A DNA stretch of 64,000 nt from Burkholderia thailandensis E264 (lineage in GTDB: Bacteria > Pseudomonadota > Gammaproteobacteria > Burkholderiales > Burkholderiaceae), in the NCBI RefSeq assembly GCF_000012365.1, contig NC_007651.1, forward strand, positions 1,798,001 through 1,862,000. Reading direction: 5' to 3'. The notes under the pieces were generated by a model. That model ran no database searches. It was not told where the DNA came from and saw only the letters and a program-made list of their open reading frames with translations. A program made the position numbers and the translations under genes. Below, in pieces: positions 45,924 through 57,066 of this stretch. The first letter of the stretch is position 1. Each line of letters begins with the position of its first letter.

Positions 45924-48173
45924 GTGTCAGGCTTTTCTTTCGACAAACTGGTGATTTTCGGCGTCGGGCTGATCGGCGGCTCGCTCGCGCTCGCATTGCG
46001 CGACGGCGCGGCGGGCGGCAGGCGCGAGGTGGTCGGCGTCGGCCGCTCGGCGGCGTCGATCGAACGCGCGCTTGCGTTGCGCGTGATCGACCGCGCGGCG
46101 GCGCTCGACGACGACGCGCAACTGCGCGATGCGCTCGCGGGCGCGGATCTCGTGCTGCTTGCCGCGCCCGTCGCGCAGACGGGGCCGCTTCTTGCGCGGA
46201 TCGCGCCGTTTCTCGACGCATCGACGATCATCACCGACGCAGGCAGCACGAAATCGGACGTCGTCGCGGCCGCGCGCGCGGCGCTTGGCGCGCGGATCGG
46301 CCAGTTCGTGCCGGGCCACCCGATCGCCGGACGCGAATCGAGCGGCGTCGAGGCGGCGCTCGCCGATCTGTACGTCGGCCGCAATGTCGTGCTGTGCGCG
46401 CTGCCGGAGAACGCGCCCGACGCGCTCGCGCGGGTGGAGGCGATGTGGCGCGCGGCGCGCGCCGACGTGCGCGCGATGAGCGCCGAGCAGCACGACCGCG
46501 TGTTCGCGGCGGTGAGCCACCTGCCGCACGTGCTGTCGTTCGCGCTCGTCGAGCAGATTCTCGGCGAGTCCGACGCCGAGCTGAAGTTCTCGTATGCGGC
46601 GGGCGGTTTCCGCGATTTCACGCGCATCGCCGCATCGAGCCCGGAAATGTGGCGCGACGTCTGCCTCGCGAACCGCGCGGCGCTTCTCGACGAGCTCGAT
46701 GCGTACACCGCCGTGCTCGCGCGGCTGCGCGCGGCGATCGACGCGGGCGACGGCGCCGCGCTCGAGACCGTGTTCGCGCGTTCGCGCGCCGCGCGCGCCG
46801 CATGGCGCGAGCGCGGCGCGAAGCCCGCTCCCGCTGTCCGCTCAGACACTCCTGGAACAGGATCTCACATGGAATATCTCGATCTCGGCCCGTTCTCCCA
46901 TGCGCGAGGCACGGTGCGTCTGCCCGGCTCGAAGAGCATCTCGAACCGCGTGCTGCTGCTCGCGGCGCTCGCGGAGGGCGAGACGACCGTCACGAACCTG
47001 CTCGATTCCGACGATACGCGCGTGATGCTCGACGCGTTGACGAAGCTCGGCGTGAAACTGTCCCGCGACGGCGACACCTGCGTCGTCGGCGGTACGCGCG
47101 GCGCATTCACCGCGAAGACCGCGGATCTTTTCCTCGGCAACGCGGGCACCGCGGTACGGCCGTTGACCGCGGCGCTCGCGGTCAACGGCGGCGATTACCG
47201 GATTCATGGGGTGCCGCGGATGCACGAGCGCCCGATCGGCGACCTCGTCGACGGGCTGCGCCAGATCGGCGCGCAGATCGACTACGAGGGCAACGAGGGC
47301 TTCCCGCCGCTCAGAATTCGGCCCGCGACGATTTCGGTCGACGCGCCGATCCGCGTGCGCGGCGACGTGTCGAGCCAGTTCCTGACCGCGCTCCTGATGA
47401 CGCTGCCGCTCGTGAAGGCGAAGGACGGCGCGAGCGTCGTCGAGATCGACGGCGAGCTGATCTCGAAACCGTATATCGAGATCACGATCAAGCTGATGGC
47501 GCGCTTCGGCGTGACGGTGGAGCGCGACGGCTGGCAGCGCTTCACGGTGCCGGCGGGCGTGCGCTACCGGTCGCCCGGCACGATCATGGTCGAGGGCGAC
47601 GCGTCGTCGGCGTCTTACTTTCTCGCGGCGGGCGCGTTGGGCGGCGGACCGCTGCGCGTCGAGGGCGTCGGCCGCGCGAGCATCCAGGGCGACGTCGGCT
47701 TCGCGAACGCGCTGATGCAGATGGGCGCGAACGTGACGATGGGCGACGACTGGATCGAAGTGCGCGGCATCGGTCACGATCACGGCAAGCTCGCGCCGAT
47801 CGACATGGATTTCAACCTGATTCCGGACGCCGCGATGACGATCGCAGTCGCCGCGCTGTTCGCCGACGGCACGAGCACGCTGCGCAACATCGGCAGCTGG
47901 CGCGTGAAGGAGACCGACCGGATCGCCGCGATGGCGACCGAGCTGCGCAAGATCGGCGCGACGGTCGAGGAGGGCGCCGACTATCTCGTCGTCACGCCGC
48001 CCGCGCGACTCACGCCGAACGCATCGATCGACACCTACGACGATCACCGGATGGCGATGTGCTTCTCGCTCGTGAGCCTGGGCGGCGTGCCCGTGCGCAT
48101 CAACGATCCGAAGTGCGTCGGCAAGACGTTTCCCGACTATTTCGACCGTTTCCTGGCGCTCGCGAACGCGTGA
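45924..48173 (+). CDS. tyrA: Prephenate dehydrogenase (TyrA) read through in frame into AroA
   Basis: The TyrA domain starts at a GTG ([20 protein letters not shown]) with the NAD loop GVGLIGG, then [10 protein letters not shown], the catalytic-region [11 protein letters not shown] and the [13 protein letters not shown] segment. It ends around [14 protein letters not shown]. No stop codon separates it from AroA: the frame continues through a ~20-residue linker ([11 protein letters not shown]) into MEYLDLGPF, giving a 749-residue fused frame. TyrA oxidatively decarboxylates prephenate. Alternative upstream in-frame ATGs (45756, 45810, 45831) precede the conserved start and seem unlikely. A TyrA-AroA fusion is known in Pseudomonas; whether this one is made as one chain is open. 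Confidence 0.85.
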   Translation: MSGFSFDKLVIFGVGLIGGSLALALRDGAAGGRREVVGVGRSAASIERALALRVIDRAAALDDDAQLRDALAGADLVLLAAPVAQTGPLLARIAPFLDASTIITDAGSTKSDVVAAARAALGARIGQFVPGHPIAGRESSGVEAALADLYVGRNVVLCALPENAPDALARVEAMWRAARADVRAMSAEQHDRVFAAVSHLPHVLSFALVEQILGESDAELKFSYAAGGFRDFTRIAASSPEMWRDVCLANRAALLDELDAYTAVLARLRAAIDAGDGAALETVFARSRAARAAWRERGAKPAPAVRSDTPGTGSHMEYLDLGPFSHARGTVRLPGSKSISNRVLLLAALAEGETTVTNLLDSDDTRVMLDALTKLGVKLSRDGDTCVVGGTRGAFTAKTADLFLGNAGTAVRPLTAALAVNGGDYRIHGVPRMHERPIGDLVDGLRQIGAQIDYEGNEGFPPLRIRPATISVDAPIRVRGDVSSQFLTALLMTLPLVKAKDGASVVEIDGELISKPYIEITIKLMARFGVTVERDGWQRFTVPAGVRYRSPGTIMVEGDASSASYFLAAGALGGGPLRVEGVGRASIQGDVGFANALMQMGANVTMGDDWIEVRGIGHDHGKLAPIDMDFNLIPDAAMTIAVAALFADGTSTLRNIGSWRVKETDRIAAMATELRKIGATVEEGADYLVVTPPARLTPNASIDTYDDHRMAMCFSLVSLGGVPVRINDPKCVGKTFPDYFDRFLALANA
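46869..48173 (+). CDS. aroA: 3-phosphoshikimate 1-carboxyvinyltransferase (EPSP synthase)
   Basis: The AroA part of the same frame, 434 residues from an internal ATG (46869) that has an AGGA Shine-Dalgarno at good spacing. Signatures are [38 protein letters not shown], and the C-terminal [22 protein letters not shown] motifs. It makes 5-enolpyruvylshikimate 3-phosphate. Internal initiation would yield a free AroA even if the fusion is also made. cmk starts 15 bp after the stop. Confidence 0.95.
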   Translation: MEYLDLGPFSHARGTVRLPGSKSISNRVLLLAALAEGETTVTNLLDSDDTRVMLDALTKLGVKLSRDGDTCVVGGTRGAFTAKTADLFLGNAGTAVRPLTAALAVNGGDYRIHGVPRMHERPIGDLVDGLRQIGAQIDYEGNEGFPPLRIRPATISVDAPIRVRGDVSSQFLTALLMTLPLVKAKDGASVVEIDGELISKPYIEITIKLMARFGVTVERDGWQRFTVPAGVRYRSPGTIMVEGDASSASYFLAAGALGGGPLRVEGVGRASIQGDVGFANALMQMGANVTMGDDWIEVRGIGHDHGKLAPIDMDFNLIPDAAMTIAVAALFADGTSTLRNIGSWRVKETDRIAAMATELRKIGATVEEGADYLVVTPPARLTPNASIDTYDDHRMAMCFSLVSLGGVPVRINDPKCVGKTFPDYFDRFLALANA

Positions 48174-48188
48174 CGCCGTACTGATCCG

Positions 48189-48875
48189 ATGAAATCGACC
48201 CGACCTTTTCACCCGACCCCAGTTATCACGATCGACGGCCCGACGGCGTCCGGCAAGGGCACCGTCGCGGCGCTCGTCGCCGCGCACCTCGGCTTTCACC
48301 TGCTCGACAGCGGCGCGCTGTACCGGCTTGCGGCACTCGCGAGTATCCGCTATCAGGTCGAGCCGAACGACGCGGACGCGCTCGCGAAGCTGGTCGACGG
48401 CCTGCACATCACGTTCCGCGAGGGCTGCGCGCAGCTCGACGGCGTCGACGTGTCCGACGAGATCCGCGCCGAGGCGGTCGGCAACCGGGCGTCGGCGATC
48501 GCCGTCCACGCGCCGGTGCGCGCGGCGCTCGTCGCGCGGCAGCGCGCGTTCCGCAAGACGCCCGGGCTCGTCGCGGACGGTCGCGACATGGGGACGGTGA
48601 TCTTTCCCGACGCGGTGCTGAAGGTGTTCCTGACGGCGAGCGTCGAGGCGCGCGCCGCGCGTCGGCATAAGCAATTGATGCAAAAAGGTTTTTCTGCTAA
48701 TATGGATAACTTGCTCCAGGATTTGCGGGAGCGCGACGCGCGCGACAGCAATCGCGCGGCCGCGCCGCTCAAGCCTGCGGCAGACGCCAAGCCCCTCGAC
48801 ACATCAGCCTTGACGATCGAGCAATCGGTCGAACAGGTGCTCGCGTGGTACCGGGAACTCGGCCAGCCCGCCTGA
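48189..48875 (+). CDS. cmk: Cytidylate kinase
   Basis: A 228-residue NMP kinase phosphorylating CMP and dCMP. P-loop [19 protein letters not shown] at the N-terminus, [13 protein letters not shown], and [13 protein letters not shown] for nucleotide binding. The normal position is between aroA and rpsA. Confidence 0.97.
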   Translation: MKSTRPFHPTPVITIDGPTASGKGTVAALVAAHLGFHLLDSGALYRLAALASIRYQVEPNDADALAKLVDGLHITFREGCAQLDGVDVSDEIRAEAVGNRASAIAVHAPVRAALVARQRAFRKTPGLVADGRDMGTVIFPDAVLKVFLTASVEARAARRHKQLMQKGFSANMDNLLQDLRERDARDSNRAAAPLKPAADAKPLDTSALTIEQSVEQVLAWYRELGQPA

Positions 48876-49018
48876 TCGGGGGCAAAAGCGCAGTAGGTGC
48901 TTCGCGCGTCGCGCGAGGCGTGTGTTAAACCCTTAACCCCGTGTGGATTCGCGGGCGCGTCGCCAGCCGTTGCGGCCGGCGCGGGCGGTAGAGCGAAACC
49001 ACGCACAAACCGATTTTT

Positions 49019-50731
49019 ATGTCCGACCTGCAAACCTCCAACCCGAATACCGAATCCTTTGCGGCTCTGTTCGAAGAGTCGCTGACCCGCCAAGACATGC
49101 GCGCCGGCGAAGTGATCTCCGCCGAAGTCGTGCGTGTCGACCACAACTTCGTGGTCGTCAATGCCGGCCTGAAGTCCGAGGCCTACATTCCGATCGAGGA
49201 ATTCCTGAACGATCAGGGCGAGGTTGAGGTTCAGGCGGGCGATTTCGTTTCCGTCGCGATCGACGCGCTGGAAAACGGCTACGGCGACACGATCCTGTCG
49301 CGCGACAAGGCGAAGCGTCTGGCTTCGTGGCTGTCGCTGGAAAAGGCGCTCGACAACAACGAACTCGTCACGGGCACGATCACCGGCAAGGTGAAGGGCG
49401 GCATGACGGTGATGGTCAACGGCATCCGCGCGTTCCTGCCGGGCTCGCTCGTCGACACGCGTCCCGTCAAGGACACGACCCCGTACGAAGGCAAGACGCT
49501 CGAGTTCCGCGTGATCAAGCTCGACCGCAAGCGCAACAACGTCGTGCTGTCGCGCCGCGCGGTGATCGAAGCCACGCAAGGCGAAGAGCGCGCGAAGCTG
49601 CTCGAGACGCTCAAGGAAGGCGCGATCGTCAACGGCGTGGTCAAGAACATCACCGATTACGGCGCGTTCGTGGATCTGGGCGGCATCGACGGCCTGCTGC
49701 ACATCACCGACATCGCATGGCGCCGCGTGCGTCACCCGAGCGAAGTCCTCTCGGTCGGCCAGGAAGTCACCGCGAAGATCCTCAAGTTCGACCAAGAGAA
49801 GAACCGCGTGTCGCTCGGCATCAAGCAACTGGGCGACGATCCGTGGGAAGGCATCTCGCGCCGCTACCCGTCGGGCACGCGCCTGTTCGGCAAGGTCACG
49901 AACATCACCGACTACGGCGCGTTCGTCGAAGTGGAATCGGGCATCGAAGGCCTCGTCCACGTGTCGGAAATGGACTGGACGAACAAGAACGTCGCTCCGT
50001 CGAAGGTCGTTCAGCTCGGTGACGAAGTCGAAGTCATGGTGCTCGAGATCGACGAAGACCGTCGTCGTATCAGCCTCGGCATGAAGCAGTGCAAGCCGAA
50101 TCCGTGGGACGACTTCAGCCGCAACTTCAAGAAGGGCGACAAGATCACGGGCGCGATCAAGTCGATCACCGACTTCGGCGTGTTCATCGGCCTGCCGGGC
50201 GGCATCGACGGCCTCGTCCACCTGTCGGACCTGTCGTGGAGCGAAGCCGGCGAGGAAGCCGTTCGCAAGTACAAGAAGGGCGATGAAGTCGAGGCGATCG
50301 TGCTCGGCATCGACGTCGAGAAGGAACGCATTTCGCTCGGCATCAAGCAGCTCGAAGGCGATCCGTTCAGCAACTACGTCGCGATGAACGACAAGGGTTC
50401 GATCGTCGACGGCGTCGTGAAGTCGGTCGATGCGAAGGGCGCGGTCATCACGCTGACGCCGGACGTCGAAGGCTACCTGCGTGCGTCGGAAATCTCGCAG
50501 GATCGCGTCGAAGACGCGCGCAACGTGCTGAAGGAAGGCGAGAAGGTCAACGCGATGGTGATCAACATCGATCGCAAGTCGCGCGGCATCAACCTGTCGA
50601 TCAAGGCGAAGGATTCGGCCGAGCAGCAGGAAGCGATGCGCGGCCTGCAAGCCGATTCGAGCGCCGCTGCGACGGGCACGACCAACCTCGGCGCGCTGCT
50701 GAAGGCGAAGCTCGACGGCCAGAACCAGTAA
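49019..50731 (+). CDS. rpsA: 30S ribosomal protein S1
   Basis: A 570-residue protein of six S1 RNA-binding domains, with repeated [25 protein letters not shown] units; the third to sixth are the most alike. It recruits mRNA to the ribosome. The 143-bp leader upstream may contain its own promoter and autoregulatory site, but I see no decisive element. Confidence 0.98.
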   Translation: MSDLQTSNPNTESFAALFEESLTRQDMRAGEVISAEVVRVDHNFVVVNAGLKSEAYIPIEEFLNDQGEVEVQAGDFVSVAIDALENGYGDTILSRDKAKRLASWLSLEKALDNNELVTGTITGKVKGGMTVMVNGIRAFLPGSLVDTRPVKDTTPYEGKTLEFRVIKLDRKRNNVVLSRRAVIEATQGEERAKLLETLKEGAIVNGVVKNITDYGAFVDLGGIDGLLHITDIAWRRVRHPSEVLSVGQEVTAKILKFDQEKNRVSLGIKQLGDDPWEGISRRYPSGTRLFGKVTNITDYGAFVEVESGIEGLVHVSEMDWTNKNVAPSKVVQLGDEVEVMVLEIDEDRRRISLGMKQCKPNPWDDFSRNFKKGDKITGAIKSITDFGVFIGLPGGIDGLVHLSDLSWSEAGEEAVRKYKKGDEVEAIVLGIDVEKERISLGIKQLEGDPFSNYVAMNDKGSIVDGVVKSVDAKGAVITLTPDVEGYLRASEISQDRVEDARNVLKEGEKVNAMVINIDRKSRGINLSIKAKDSAEQQEAMRGLQADSSAAATGTTNLGALLKAKLDGQNQ

Positions 50732-50753
50732 GCCTCGCGAGGTCTGCTGAAGT

Positions 50754-51077
50754 ATGACCAAATCCGAGTTGGTCGCCCAGCTGGCATCGCGATTTCCGCA
50801 GCTCGTGTTGAAGGATGCGGATTTCGCGGTGAAAACGATGCTCGATGCGATGTCCGACGCGTTGTCGAAAGGGCATCGCATCGAAATTCGCGGCTTCGGC
50901 AGCTTCGGTCTGAACCGTCGCCCGGCGCGCGTCGGGCGCAATCCGAAGTCGGGGGAGAAGGTGCAGGTGCCCGAGAAGCACGTGCCGCACTTCAAGCCCG
51001 GCAAGGAATTGCGTGAGCGTGTCGACGGCCGCGCCGGCGAACCGTTGAAGAACGACGAGCCGGAAGACGGCCAGTGA
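50754..51077 (+). CDS. ihfB: Integration host factor beta subunit
   Basis: A 107-residue HU/IHF family protein; IHF bends DNA as a heterodimer with IhfA. Typical features are [11 protein letters not shown], the [28 protein letters not shown] arm and [14 protein letters not shown] ~12-residue acidic tail extends past the usual end. It is last in the operon. Confidence 0.96.
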   Translation: MTKSELVAQLASRFPQLVLKDADFAVKTMLDAMSDALSKGHRIEIRGFGSFGLNRRPARVGRNPKSGEKVQVPEKHVPHFKPGKELRERVDGRAGEPLKNDEPEDGQ

Positions 51078-51118
51078 CGGTTCCGTCGCAGCCGAGGTCG
51101 AACCAGCATGGCTGAAAG

Positions 51119-51146
51119 AAAGCGCCCCTTGCGGGCGCTTTTTCTT
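51119..51146 (+). terminator. Terminator of the serC-ihfB operon
   Basis: Stem AAAGCGCCC/GGGCGCTTT (51119-51127 with 51133-51141) followed by TTCTTT. Confidence 0.85.
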
Positions 51147-51301
51147 TGGCGTGCGCCGCGTGCGTTTCGCGAAGCGCGTCAAGTGCCGGCGCAAGCGATT
51201 CACGAAGCGCGAAACGCTTCCTTTACAATACGGGGCGCCCGTGGCGCTGCGAAGGGGAGTCGCATGCGCCGCCGAACAATCTCAGTCAAAGAGAGGGAGT
51301 C

Positions 51302-51595
51302 ATGAAGTTCATCGTCTGGTTGATCCGTGTGCTGGTGTTCGTGCTGTTGCTCGTGCTTGCGTTGGCCAATACGCAAAGCGCGACGCTGAATTTCCTCGCC
51401 GGCTACAACTGGCAGGCTCCGCTGATCCTGATCGGTCTCGCGTTTTTCGGCGTCGGGCTGATCGCGGGTTTGCTGTCGGCGCTGCCCGCGATCTTCCGGA
51501 TGCGGATGGAGAACGGCCGCCTGAAGCGCGACTTGCGCGCCGTGCGCGAGAACCCGGCCGTCGTCGACCAGCCGCCGATGCCGCCCGTCATTTAA
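51302..51595 (+). CDS. lapA: LapA family inner-membrane protein
   Basis: A 97-residue protein with two membrane helices (FIVWLIRVLVFVLLLVLAL and APLILIGLAFFGVGLIAGLL) and a C-terminal cytoplasmic helix (RMENGRLKRDLRAVREN), the LapA/DUF1049 pattern. A GAGGGAG Shine-Dalgarno fixes the start. It is paired with lapB 52 bp downstream, as in E. coli. Confidence 0.93.
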   Translation: MKFIVWLIRVLVFVLLLVLALANTQSATLNFLAGYNWQAPLILIGLAFFGVGLIAGLLSALPAIFRMRMENGRLKRDLRAVRENPAVVDQPPMPPVI

Positions 51596-51647
51596 CGATG
51601 CCGACGCCGCGCACGATGCGCGGCCCAGGTTTTTTTCGACACGTCGC

Positions 51648-52817
51648 ATGGATCTTGATTTTTGGTGGCTGCTCGCCATTCCCGTCGCGTTCGCGCTCGG
51701 CTGGATGGCGTCGCGCTACGACCTCAACAAGCTGCTGTCCGAGAGCGCGAACCTGCCGCGCTCTTATTTCCGCGGCCTGAATTTCCTGCTGAACGAACAG
51801 CCGGACAAAGCGATCGACGCGTTCATCGAAGTCGCGAAGCTCGATCCCGAAACGGTGGAGCTGCACTTCGCGCTCGGCAACCTGTTTCGCCGCCGCGGCG
51901 AGACGGACCGCGCGATCCGCGTCCATCAGAACCTCCTGAGCCGCAACGATCTGCCCGTGAACGAGCGCGACCACGCGCTCTTCGAACTCGGGCAGGACTT
52001 CCTGAAGGCGGGCCTGCTCGACCGCGCGGAAGAGGCGTTCCACAAGCTCTCCGAAGGCGACTACGCGCTCGACGCGCAGCGCGCGCTTCTCACGATCTAC
52101 GAGATCGAGAAGGACTGGATCAAATCGATCGACACCGCGACGCGGATTGAATCGATGGGCGCGCCGCGTCTTGCGACGGAGATCTCGCAGTTCCATTGCG
52201 AGCTTGCGCAGGACGCGCTGCAGCGCAAGAGCGCCGAACTCGCGGCCGAGCATCTGCGCGACGCGCTCGCGGTGAATCCGCAGAATGCGCGCGCGGCGAT
52301 CCTGTCGGGCGATGCGGCCGCGGCGGCGGGCGACCATCGCGCGGCGATCGAGCACTGGCGGCGGATCGAAACGCAGAATCCCGCATACCTGCCGCTCGTC
52401 GCCGACAAGCTGATGAAGTCGTATACGGCGCTCGATCGGGCGGCCGAAGGCGCCGAACTGCTGACGGGGTATGCGCAGCGCTATCCGTCGAACGATCTGC
52501 TCGACGTCGTCTATCAGTACGTCGCGCAGCTGCGCGGCAACGACGTCGCGCATGCGCTCGCGCGCTCGCAGATGGAAAAGGCGCCGAACCTCTCCGGCAT
52601 GCTGCACCTGCTCGACGCGCAGATCGCCGCGGCCGACGAGCCGCGCCGCGCGGAGCTCGAGATGATGCGCGCGCTCGTCAAGCAGCGCACCAAGAATCTG
52701 CCACGATATACGTGCCAGAATTGCGGTTTCCGGGCGCGCCTCTTCTATTGGCAGTGCCCCGGATGCAGCGGATGGGAAACCTATGCGCCGCGGCGCGTCG
52801 AACCCGCCGTTGCGTAA
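51648..52817 (+). CDS. lapB: Lipopolysaccharide assembly protein B
   Basis: A 389-residue protein with an N-terminal membrane anchor (WWLLAIPVAFALGWMASRYD), then several TPR units, and a C-terminal rubredoxin-like zinc site (CQNCGF and CPGCSGW). LapB with FtsH controls LpxC stability and so LPS amount. The repeat at 52815 begins on its stop codon. Confidence 0.95.
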   Translation: MDLDFWWLLAIPVAFALGWMASRYDLNKLLSESANLPRSYFRGLNFLLNEQPDKAIDAFIEVAKLDPETVELHFALGNLFRRRGETDRAIRVHQNLLSRNDLPVNERDHALFELGQDFLKAGLLDRAEEAFHKLSEGDYALDAQRALLTIYEIEKDWIKSIDTATRIESMGAPRLATEISQFHCELAQDALQRKSAELAAEHLRDALAVNPQNARAAILSGDAAAAAGDHRAAIEHWRRIETQNPAYLPLVADKLMKSYTALDRAAEGAELLTGYAQRYPSNDLLDVVYQYVAQLRGNDVAHALARSQMEKAPNLSGMLHLLDAQIAAADEPRRAELEMMRALVKQRTKNLPRYTCQNCGFRARLFYWQCPGCSGWETYAPRRVEPAVA

Positions 52818-52858
52818 TGAGGCAGTAACGAGGCAGTAACGAGGCAGTAATGGGGCAG
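52815..52858. repeat. 11-bp tandem repeat beginning at the lapB stop codon
   Basis: Four copies of an 11-base unit: TAATGAGGCAG, TAACGAGGCAG, TAACGAGGCAG, TAATGGGGCAG. The first TAA is the lapB stop. Copy number may vary between strains without altering the protein. Confidence 0.9.
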
Positions 52859-52937
52859 GCCACGCGGGCCGGCGCGACACCGCCCGCGGCCTGAACCGGG
52901 CGGACGTCGTCCGCTCGAGCGAATCATCGGAATATTT

Positions 52938-54338
52938 ATGAAGATCACCATCATCGGCACGGGCTACGTGGGCCTCGTCACCGGCGCGTGTCTCGCCGAG
53001 ATCGGCCACGACGTGTTCTGTCTCGACGTCGATCCCCGCAAGATCGACATCCTGAACAACGGCGGCATGCCGATTCACGAACCCGGACTGCAGGAAATCA
53101 TCGCGCGCACCCGCGCGGCCGGGCGCATCACGTTCTCGACCGACGTCGCGGCGAGCGTCGCGCATGGCGAGATCCAGTTCATCGCGGTCGGCACGCCGCC
53201 CGACGAGGACGGTTCGGCGGACCTGCAATACGTGCTCGAGGCGGCGCGCAACATCGGCCGCCACATGACGGGCTACAAGGTGATCGTCGACAAGTCGACG
53301 GTGCCCGTCGGCACCGCGCAGCGCGTGCGCGCTGTGGTCGACGAGGTGCTCGCCGCGCGCGGCCTCGAGGGCAGCGCCGAGCATCGCTTCTCGGTCGTGT
53401 CGAATCCCGAGTTCCTGAAGGAGGGCGCGGCCGTCGACGATTTCATGCGGCCCGACCGGATCATCATCGGCGTCGACGACGACGCGGCGGGCGCGATCGC
53501 CCGCGAGAAGATGAAGAAGCTCTACGCGCCGTTCAACCGCAATCACGAGCGCACGATCTACATGGATGTGCGTTCGGCCGAGTTCTCGAAATACGCGGCG
53601 AACGCGATGCTCGCGACGCGCATTTCGTTCATGAACGAAATGTCGAATCTCGCGGATCGCGTCGGCGCCGATATCGAGGCGGTGCGGCGCGGGATCGGCT
53701 CCGATCCGCGGATCGGCTATCACTTCCTGTATGCAGGCGTCGGCTACGGCGGCTCGTGCTTTCCGAAGGACGTGCAGGCGCTCATTCGCACCGCGAGCGA
53801 GAACGGTCAGCCGCTCAAGATTCTCGAGGCGGTCGAGGACGTGAACCACGCGCAGAAGAACGTGCTGCTCGACAAGATCGAACAGCGTTACGGCGCCGAT
53901 CTGGCGGGCCGCACGTTCGCCGTCTGGGGGCTCGCGTTCAAGCCGAACACCGACGACATGCGCGAAGCGCCGAGCCGGCGCCTGATCGCGTCGCTGCTCG
54001 CGCGCGGCGCGACGGTGCGCGCGTACGATCCCGTCGCGCTCGACGAGGCGCGGCGTGTTTTCGCGCTCGATCTGCATGACGGGCCCGACGCGCTCGCGCG
54101 GCTCGCCTTCGTCGATTCGGCCGACGACGCGCTCGCGGGCGCGGACGCGCTCGTCATCGTCACGGAGTGGAAGGAATTCAAGAGCCCGGACTTCGCGCAT
54201 CTGAAATCGGTGCTGAAAGCGCCCGTGATCTTCGACGGCCGCAACCTGTACGAACCCGACGCGATGGCCGAGCTCGGCATCGATTACCACGCTATTGGAC
54301 GCCCCTATGTCGTGCCCTTCTCTTCCGAGCGCGAATAA
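52938..54338 (+). CDS. ugd: UDP-glucose 6-dehydrogenase
   Basis: A 466-residue enzyme making UDP-glucuronate for LPS and capsule sugars (and Ara4N). NAD loop [18 protein letters not shown], the VPVGTAQRV region, and the catalytic Cys near residue 274 in [12 protein letters not shown]. Length is normal. The stop overlaps hldA by 32 bp. Confidence 0.97.
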   Translation: MKITIIGTGYVGLVTGACLAEIGHDVFCLDVDPRKIDILNNGGMPIHEPGLQEIIARTRAAGRITFSTDVAASVAHGEIQFIAVGTPPDEDGSADLQYVLEAARNIGRHMTGYKVIVDKSTVPVGTAQRVRAVVDEVLAARGLEGSAEHRFSVVSNPEFLKEGAAVDDFMRPDRIIIGVDDDAAGAIAREKMKKLYAPFNRNHERTIYMDVRSAEFSKYAANAMLATRISFMNEMSNLADRVGADIEAVRRGIGSDPRIGYHFLYAGVGYGGSCFPKDVQALIRTASENGQPLKILEAVEDVNHAQKNVLLDKIEQRYGADLAGRTFAVWGLAFKPNTDDMREAPSRRLIASLLARGATVRAYDPVALDEARRVFALDLHDGPDALARLAFVDSADDALAGADALVIVTEWKEFKSPDFAHLKSVLKAPVIFDGRNLYEPDAMAELGIDYHAIGRPYVVPFSSERE

Positions 54339-55293
54339 GCGCACGGCGCTCGCCGCGACCGCGCGGGCCGTGCCGCGCGAGCAGATCGCGAAGTCGCGCG
54401 TGCTCGTCGTCGGCGACGTGATGCTCGATCGCTACTGGTTCGGCAACGTCAACCGGATCTCGCCCGAAGCGCCCGTGCCCGTCGTGCATGTGCAGCGGCA
54501 GGAGGAGCGCTTGGGCGGTGCGGCGAACGTCGCGCGCAACGCGGTGACGCTCGGCGGCCAGGCAGGCCTGCTGTGCGTGGTCGGGCGCGACGAGCCCGGC
54601 GAGCGGATCGTCGAGCTGCTCGGCGAGAGCGGCGTGACGCCGTATCTCGAGCGAGATCCGGCGCTGCCGACCACGATCAAGCTGCGCGTGCTCGCGCAGC
54701 AGCAGCAATTGCTGCGCGTCGACTTCGAGGCGTCGCCGACGCACGAGGTGTTGCTCGCGGGGCTTGCGCGCTTCGATGCGCTGCTGCCGTCGTACGACGT
54801 CGTGCTGATGTCCGACTACGCGAAGGGCGGCCTCACGCACGTGACGACGATGATTGCGAAAGCGCGCGCGGCGGGCAAGCCCGTGCTCGTCGATCCGAAG
54901 GGCGCCGATTGGGCGCGCTATCGCGGCGCGTCGCTGATCACGCCGAATCGCGCGGAGTTGCGCGAGGTCGTTGGGCAGTGGACGTCCGAGGACGATCTGC
55001 GCGCGCGCGTCACGAAGCTGCGCGAAGAACTCGCGCTCGACGCGCTGCTGCTCACGCGCTCGGAAGAGGGGATGACGCTCTTCTCGAACGACGGCGAACT
55101 GCACGTGAGCGCGCTCGCGCGCGAAGTGTACGATGTGTCGGGCGCGGGCGACACGGTGATCGCGACCGTCGCGACGATGCTCGGCGCGGGGCTGCCGCTC
55201 GTCGAAGCGGTGGTGCTCGCGAATCGCGCGGCGGGCATCGTTGTCGGCAAGCTCGGCACCGCGACCGTCGAGTACGGCGAACTGTTTCATTGA
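54307..55293 (+). CDS. hldA: D-glycero-beta-D-manno-heptose-7-phosphate kinase
   Basis: A 328-residue PfkB-type kinase corresponding to HldE domain I alone. Signatures are [27 protein letters not shown] and the C-terminal [17 protein letters not shown] anion hole. No cytidylyltransferase domain is fused, so a separate hldC must act elsewhere. ATG 54307 is used; a TTG four codons upstream is possible. Confidence 0.95.
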   Translation: MSCPSLPSANKRTALAATARAVPREQIAKSRVLVVGDVMLDRYWFGNVNRISPEAPVPVVHVQRQEERLGGAANVARNAVTLGGQAGLLCVVGRDEPGERIVELLGESGVTPYLERDPALPTTIKLRVLAQQQQLLRVDFEASPTHEVLLAGLARFDALLPSYDVVLMSDYAKGGLTHVTTMIAKARAAGKPVLVDPKGADWARYRGASLITPNRAELREVVGQWTSEDDLRARVTKLREELALDALLLTRSEEGMTLFSNDGELHVSALAREVYDVSGAGDTVIATVATMLGAGLPLVEAVVLANRAAGIVVGKLGTATVEYGELFH

Positions 55294-55350
55294 ACGGCGA
55301 CGGCGCGCACCGCCGCGCGCCGTGCGCACACTCTTATCGGCAGAACGATC

Positions 55351-56343
55351 ATGACCCTCATCGTTACCGGCGCGGCCGGCTTCATCGGCGCGAACCTCGT
55401 CAAGGCGCTGAACGAGCGCGGCGAGACGCGCATCATCGCGGTCGACAACCTGACGCGCGCGGACAAGTTCAAGAATCTCGTCGATTGCGAGATCGACGAC
55501 TATCTCGACAAGACCGAATTCGTCGAGCGCTTCGCACGCGGCGATTTCGGCAAGGTGCGCGCGGTGTTCCACGAAGGCGCCTGCTCGGACACGATGGAAA
55601 CCGACGGCCGCTACATGATGGACAACAACTTCCGCTACAGCCGCGCGGTGCTTGATGCGTGCCTCGCGCAGGGCGCGCAGTTCCTGTATGCGTCGTCGGC
55701 CGCGATCTACGGCGGCTCGAGCCGCTTCGTCGAGGAGCGCGAGGTCGAGGCGCCGCTCAACGTGTACGGCTATTCGAAGTTCCTGTTCGATCAGGTGATC
55801 CGCCGCGTGATGCCGGGCGCGAAAAGCCAGATCGCGGGCTTTCGCTACTTCAACGTGTACGGGCCGCGCGAGTCGCACAAAGGGCGCATGGCGTCGGTCG
55901 CGTTCCACAACTTCAACCAGTTCCGCGCCGAGGGCAAGGTCAAGCTGTTCGGCGAGTACAGCGGCTATGGCCCGGGCGAGCAGACGCGCGATTTCGTGTC
56001 GGTCGAGGACGTCGCGAAGGTGAACCTGTATTTCTTCGATCATCCGGAGAAATCGGGCATTTTCAATCTCGGCACCGGTCGCGCACAGCCGTTCAACGAC
56101 ATCGCGGCGACGGTCGTCAACACGCTGCGCGCGCTCGAAGGCCAGCCGGCGCTCACGCTTGCCGAGCAGGTCGAGCAGGGGCTCGTCGAATACGTGCCGT
56201 TCCCGGACGCGCTGCGCGGCAAGTACCAGTGCTTCACGCAGGCCGACCAGACGAAGCTGCGCGCGGCCGGCTACGATGCGCCGTTCCTGACGGTGCAGGA
56301 AGGCGTCGATCGCTACGTTCGTTGGCTGTTCGGCCAGCTGTAA
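55351..56343 (+). CDS. hldD: ADP-L-glycero-D-manno-heptose 6-epimerase
   Basis: A 330-residue SDR epimerase: NADP loop [16 protein letters not shown], catalytic YGYSK, and the C-terminal [21 protein letters not shown]. It completes ADP-L,D-heptose for the LPS inner core. It follows hldA by 57 bp. Confidence 0.97.
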   Translation: MTLIVTGAAGFIGANLVKALNERGETRIIAVDNLTRADKFKNLVDCEIDDYLDKTEFVERFARGDFGKVRAVFHEGACSDTMETDGRYMMDNNFRYSRAVLDACLAQGAQFLYASSAAIYGGSSRFVEEREVEAPLNVYGYSKFLFDQVIRRVMPGAKSQIAGFRYFNVYGPRESHKGRMASVAFHNFNQFRAEGKVKLFGEYSGYGPGEQTRDFVSVEDVAKVNLYFFDHPEKSGIFNLGTGRAQPFNDIAATVVNTLRALEGQPALTLAEQVEQGLVEYVPFPDALRGKYQCFTQADQTKLRAAGYDAPFLTVQEGVDRYVRWLFGQL

Positions 56344-56414
56344 GCGGCGCGCCCGCCTCCTTAGACTGGGTCTCACGGTCGGCAGCCGCCGGCCGCTTTC
56401 CCACGGAGATCCAG

Positions 56415-56732
56415 ATGCTGAAGAAACTTTTCGCGACGGTCGCGCTGTGCGCCGCGGCCGCGCACGGATGGGCTGCCGTCGACGTCAACGTCGCGAACGA
56501 CGATGCGCTTCGCGGCATCAGGGGCATCGGCCCGGCGAAGGCCAAAGCGATCGTCGACGAGCGGAGCGCGCACGGCCCGTTCAAGGACGCGGCCGATCTC
56601 TCGCGCAGAGTGAAGGGCATGGGCGGCAAGACGGTCGAGCGCCTGCAGGCCGAGGGCCTCGCGATCGGCGCGGCCCGCGCGCCGGCCGCAGCCGCGGCGC
56701 CGCGGAAAGCGGCGGCTGCCGGCAAGAAATAA
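56415..56732 (+). CDS. ComEA-like helix-hairpin-helix protein
   Basis: A 105-residue exported protein. Signal peptide ending GWA, then two helix-hairpin-helix units (VNVANDDALRGIRGIGPAKAKAIVDER and FKDAADLSRRVKGMGGKTVERL) and an Ala/Lys tail. It resembles ComEA DNA-binding proteins; a competence role is unproven. Confidence 0.88.
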   Translation: MLKKLFATVALCAAAAHGWAAVDVNVANDDALRGIRGIGPAKAKAIVDERSAHGPFKDAADLSRRVKGMGGKTVERLQAEGLAIGAARAPAAAAAPRKAAAAGKK

Positions 56733-56825
56733 TCCGGGCTGCTGACGATTCCGGTGCCGGCGGCCCTGCAATCGAGCGGCCGGCGGCAGGGTGATGCCTC
56801 CTTCAGGCGCCGCTTCGGCGGCGAA

Positions 56826-56853
56826 TTCCCGCGGCGCATGCCGCGGGCTTTTT
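56826..56853 (+). terminator. Terminator of the lapAB-hld cluster
   Basis: Stem CCCGCGGC/GCCGCGGG (56828-56835 with 56840-56847) with a GCAT loop and CTTTTT. The rest of 56733-57066 has no gene; a TACAAT -10-like box is at ~57026 before cysM. Confidence 0.8.
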
Positions 56854-57066
56854 GCATGGGCGCAACGCAGCATACCCGCGCGCGGACGTCGCGCGGCGCT
56901 CCGCCGGGGCGGCGATCGCGATGCCGGGCGGCTCGCGCGCACCGAGTGCACCGAGTGTCGGAAGGCCGGGCCTCCTCGGCGGCGTGCTTGACGGCCGTCG
57001 TGCGCGCACGTTTCTCCGCTGGTTTACAATCGATCAATTCATCGGCATCGGATAAACGTGACGTTC

